Part shown: positions 20,382 to 22,910 of the stretch, one piece after another
How positions within the stretch are numbered: the first letter of the stretch is position 1
Layout: the number at the start of each line of letters is the position of its first letter
Source: Pelargonium nanum
Taxonomy: Eukaryota > Streptophyta > Magnoliopsida > Geraniales > Geraniaceae
Direction: 5' to 3'
Length of the DNA: 22,910 bases
Assembly: GCA_036897485.1 (NCBI GenBank)
Contig: JAYMTF010001523.1
Span: 1 to 22,910, forward strand
Position numbers and translations under genes: made by a program
Notes under the pieces: generated by a model
What the model was told of the DNA's origin: nothing
The model's input: the letters and a program-made list of their open reading frames with translations, nothing else
Database searches by the model: none

Positions 20382-20990
20382 CCACACATTTATGTGTAGG
20401 ATAATATTCAAATACAACCGCTTTTATCAGAACAAAAATCACCTATATGTATGTGTGTTTATATATTGTATATTATATACAGAATGTGCATCATTATAAG
20501 CATAATTTTTATGGTTTAGACTAACCACTTATAACTTGTGAAACAAACATTAATAATGAGAGGAAAAAACGGATGAAGCTGTAATGATCTCCCACATGCA
20601 GAGATGTCAGTAACGGTTTAACCGTTAACTGAAATTAACTGTAGTCATATGGTAGCAATAGTTTAATAACCTTTCTCTGGAATTAACTATTCTATCGTTG
20701 TTCATGTCTTTCACTTTTTGAATGTTACTATTTTATTTATTTTACAAAACTTCAGAAATGATTGTGCCAGTGTTTACATCTCTTGTATCTTATAGTAAAC
20801 TCAAGTAATTTTAATATTTATTATTGACAATAAGACATTTATTAAAACATGAACATATACAGTAAGTATAGTAGTGCTTTGGAGGGTCAAATGACCTATT
20901 TTCATCAAATGTATACCACCTCAAAACATTTTTTTTGCTAATTCTGGTATACTTATTTCATTATTTAATATTCTTGTGTCCCGTTTATTT

Positions 20991-21020
20991 TATATGTATA
21001 TATATATATACACACACACA
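20991..21020. repeat. Compound (TA)n(CA)n microsatellite
   Basis: TATATGTATATATATATATA passes directly into CACACACACA. It is a simple repeat, likely length-variable between individuals. Confidence 0.92.
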
Positions 21021-22560
21021 ATCAAGAGACGTACTCCAAACATAGTATTTTTTTAATCTGAAAAGCAATATGATAAATTTTTAAAAGAGAAAGAGCTAGA
21101 AATACAAAAGTTTAAGACATGCCTACCGTCGTTCGAAAGTATCTACCTAGCTCTCATGAGCGGGTGAATAAAATTATTAAAAACGAATCAACAACATAAC
21201 AAAGTCTTACCAAAAATTCGCGACGCAATAAACTTCATACTAACCAACAATCACTTGAATTCCTCGAAACGAAAAGTTCTCTTCTTACTCCACGGAATCA
21301 AAGATCTCCATTAAAACAATTATAAATCATAAATAATTTTGCTACATTATATACTTTGAGCCCCATAACACAACACAGCAAGTTTTGCAAGTGCCCAAAA
21401 ACAGTAACGTTTTACTGTAAATTAGAATAGTATTAGATTGGAATCGATAGGTGGGGAGCAAATCGGGCGTGGTCCCTCTTGTGTTTGATACGGTGGGTGC
21501 ATGGAATCGGACAAATTAAAGCAATCAAACATATATATAGATTTTTCTACCCAAAAAAAACATATATAGATTTTTTTTGTGCGTCCGTAGTTTATCAACA
21601 TACATATAAAAAGATGCAAACAATTAATATCGGCAACATAATTATAATACTTTCAAATTTATGTCATATCTTTCAATTCTTAAATTTAACCAAACCCTAG
21701 AGCTCTTCTTCATTGGATGGGACATAAAGCTAACTAAGGCAAGCGCCGCGCCAATTTTTGTAGTGTTGCGCATTTATTTTATTTATTTTGGATCGTTTTG
21801 TTTTGGATTTTCCATTAACTTCACTTAATGATCTTACCAATATATAACAAAGACAAAACACAAAATATTGCTAGTGTTTTATTTTTTTAATGGAATGAGC
21901 CGTACACGTGTTACAACTTAGTAAGAGGATTTTTTTTTTTTTTGAAAAGAATGGTGGTTAATTTAGATTTATAATTGGAATTGTAGGTGAAGAAGTGGCA
22001 TATAGCAAATGGGTTAATAGTCAAATGGAAACCTTGGTTGTCTCCTTAGAGGAAGACTTTGTTGCTTCATGTTTTTATTTTCTTTATGCTAATGCTAAAT
22101 TATGGTTCACCACCTCCTTTTGATGACCCATTTGAACTAGCTTCCATTGACTCTTTGTTCCATTTTCTCTTATTTTATCAACCACAAGTTCTTTAAAAAT
22201 GGAAGAGAATTGACACCAATCTACTTCTTATTTTGATCCCTTTAGATGTGATTCCAGAATAAGAATTCTCACATGTGGCCATTTTTGGAGTCAAGAGCAC
22301 AAGTTCCATGGGGTTATATTTTTCATCATATTCAGTATTGTATTGTTTTGGTTTGTCAAAAGTGACATGCTGTGTAATCATATAGCTCCAAGAGCATAGC
22401 TAGCAACACTCTAGAAACTTTTTTACCAGACAATTCTCAATCACACAATCACAACATCAATGCTCACCTCTCCTTTAATTATATGAATGTGATCTAAAGA
22501 TCATTTCTGTGTACGTGTCGTTCTCGCGATGTATCAGAAATTATTTATTATTTGCACTGT
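21021..22560. other. Gene-free stretch with scattered promoter-like words
   Basis: Frames of up to 73 codons are unconvincing. A telo-box word AAACCCTA at 21692-21699 and an E2F-like word (ATTGGCGC on the minus strand, 21748-21755) lie 50 bp apart. A 14-base T run lies at 21930-21943. No coding sequence follows that I can support. Confidence 0.4.
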
Positions 22561-22564
22561 GATT

Positions 22565-22785
22565 GGACACGAATTCAATGTGTTTAACACAATAATTAAA
22601 TAGGTTGTGTTGATACGTCATGACCTAAAACACGTTTGACACATTGTTAAGATTAATTTACAATTATATCATTAAATTAACATGTCAGGTGTGTCACAAC
22701 ACGAGTAATTGCATAAGCATGCATATGTGTTTTGGATGCTCAGCACGAACATGCATGACACAATTACTAAACGTGTAGAGTTCTC
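22565..22785. repeat. ACACG/CGTGT-rich repeat remnant
   Basis: Words such as GACACGAA, AACACG, GACACA, TGTGTCA and AACGTGT recur on both strands across this segment, with TTGTTAAGATTAATTTA in the middle. It looks like a decayed copy of a dispersed plant repeat with many ACACG/CGTGT words, which I recall but cannot name. No terminal repeats or target duplication were found. Confidence 0.35.
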
Positions 22786-22910
22786 CAACACTAACAAAAT
22801 TGCAAAATGCGTGAGACCAAAAACACAAATATTGGGGGTATTGTGGTTATTGGCCCAAAAAAGAAAAGAAATGAGGGAAATGGCCCCCCCATTCTTCAAA
22901 TTAGTAAAAT

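Noticed and set aside
1-22910. Search for a multi-gene novel system, CRISPR array, or virus-derived sequence
   Set aside because: The window is plant intergenic DNA with a single gene. The only regular array lies inside a DNA transposon and lacks unique spacers, and no viral protein frames were recognised.

Overview
This is nuclear DNA from a flowering plant. It is strongly AT-rich, contains one intronless plant-type gene of the ATL RING-H2 family, and carries plant transposon families: Stowaway and Tourist/PIF-Harbinger-like miniature elements, tRNA-derived SINEs and LINE 3' ends. Codon use and repeat style fit a eudicot. An asterid is my guess, with low confidence. I see no bacterial, organellar or viral genes.

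Layout. Positions 1-9.6 kb are gene-poor and repeat-bearing. They hold an old Stowaway-like remnant (353-614), two LINE 3' ends on the minus strand (1380-1744 and about 2300-2520), two related non-autonomous Tourist-like elements with TAA target duplications (2686-3677 and 5603-6222) and a MITE-like inverted repeat (about 4919-5133). The first Tourist-like element contains a striking 71-bp tandem array built on the palindrome GGTCGACC. A stretch at 6613-7301 has four site II motifs of the kind seen in housekeeping promoters, and may be an orphan promoter/first exon.

Positions 9.7-11.6 kb hold the only convincing protein gene (9989-11383, 464 aa), a membrane-anchored RING-H2 E3 ubiquitin ligase of the ATL42/ATL12 type. 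Its 5' leader contains a 46-codon upstream ORF whose stop codon directly abuts the main ATG. It is a GC-rich island in AT-rich flanks.

Positions 11.6-22.9 kb are again without recognisable genes. They hold a perfect 18-bp inverted repeat (14861-14921) downstream of a TATA-like box, two SINEs with clear target-site duplications (15372-15469 and 16711-16914) that share a head but not a tail, a well-preserved Stowaway MITE (15727-15974), microsatellites, a telomere-like motif and, at the right end, an ACACG/CGTGT-rich repeat remnant.

The genes do not form a pathway: there is one gene and a nested set of transposon insertions. I found no multi-gene novel system. The most unusual items are the palindrome array inside the Tourist-like element, the SINE pair, the hairpin, and the abutting uORF.
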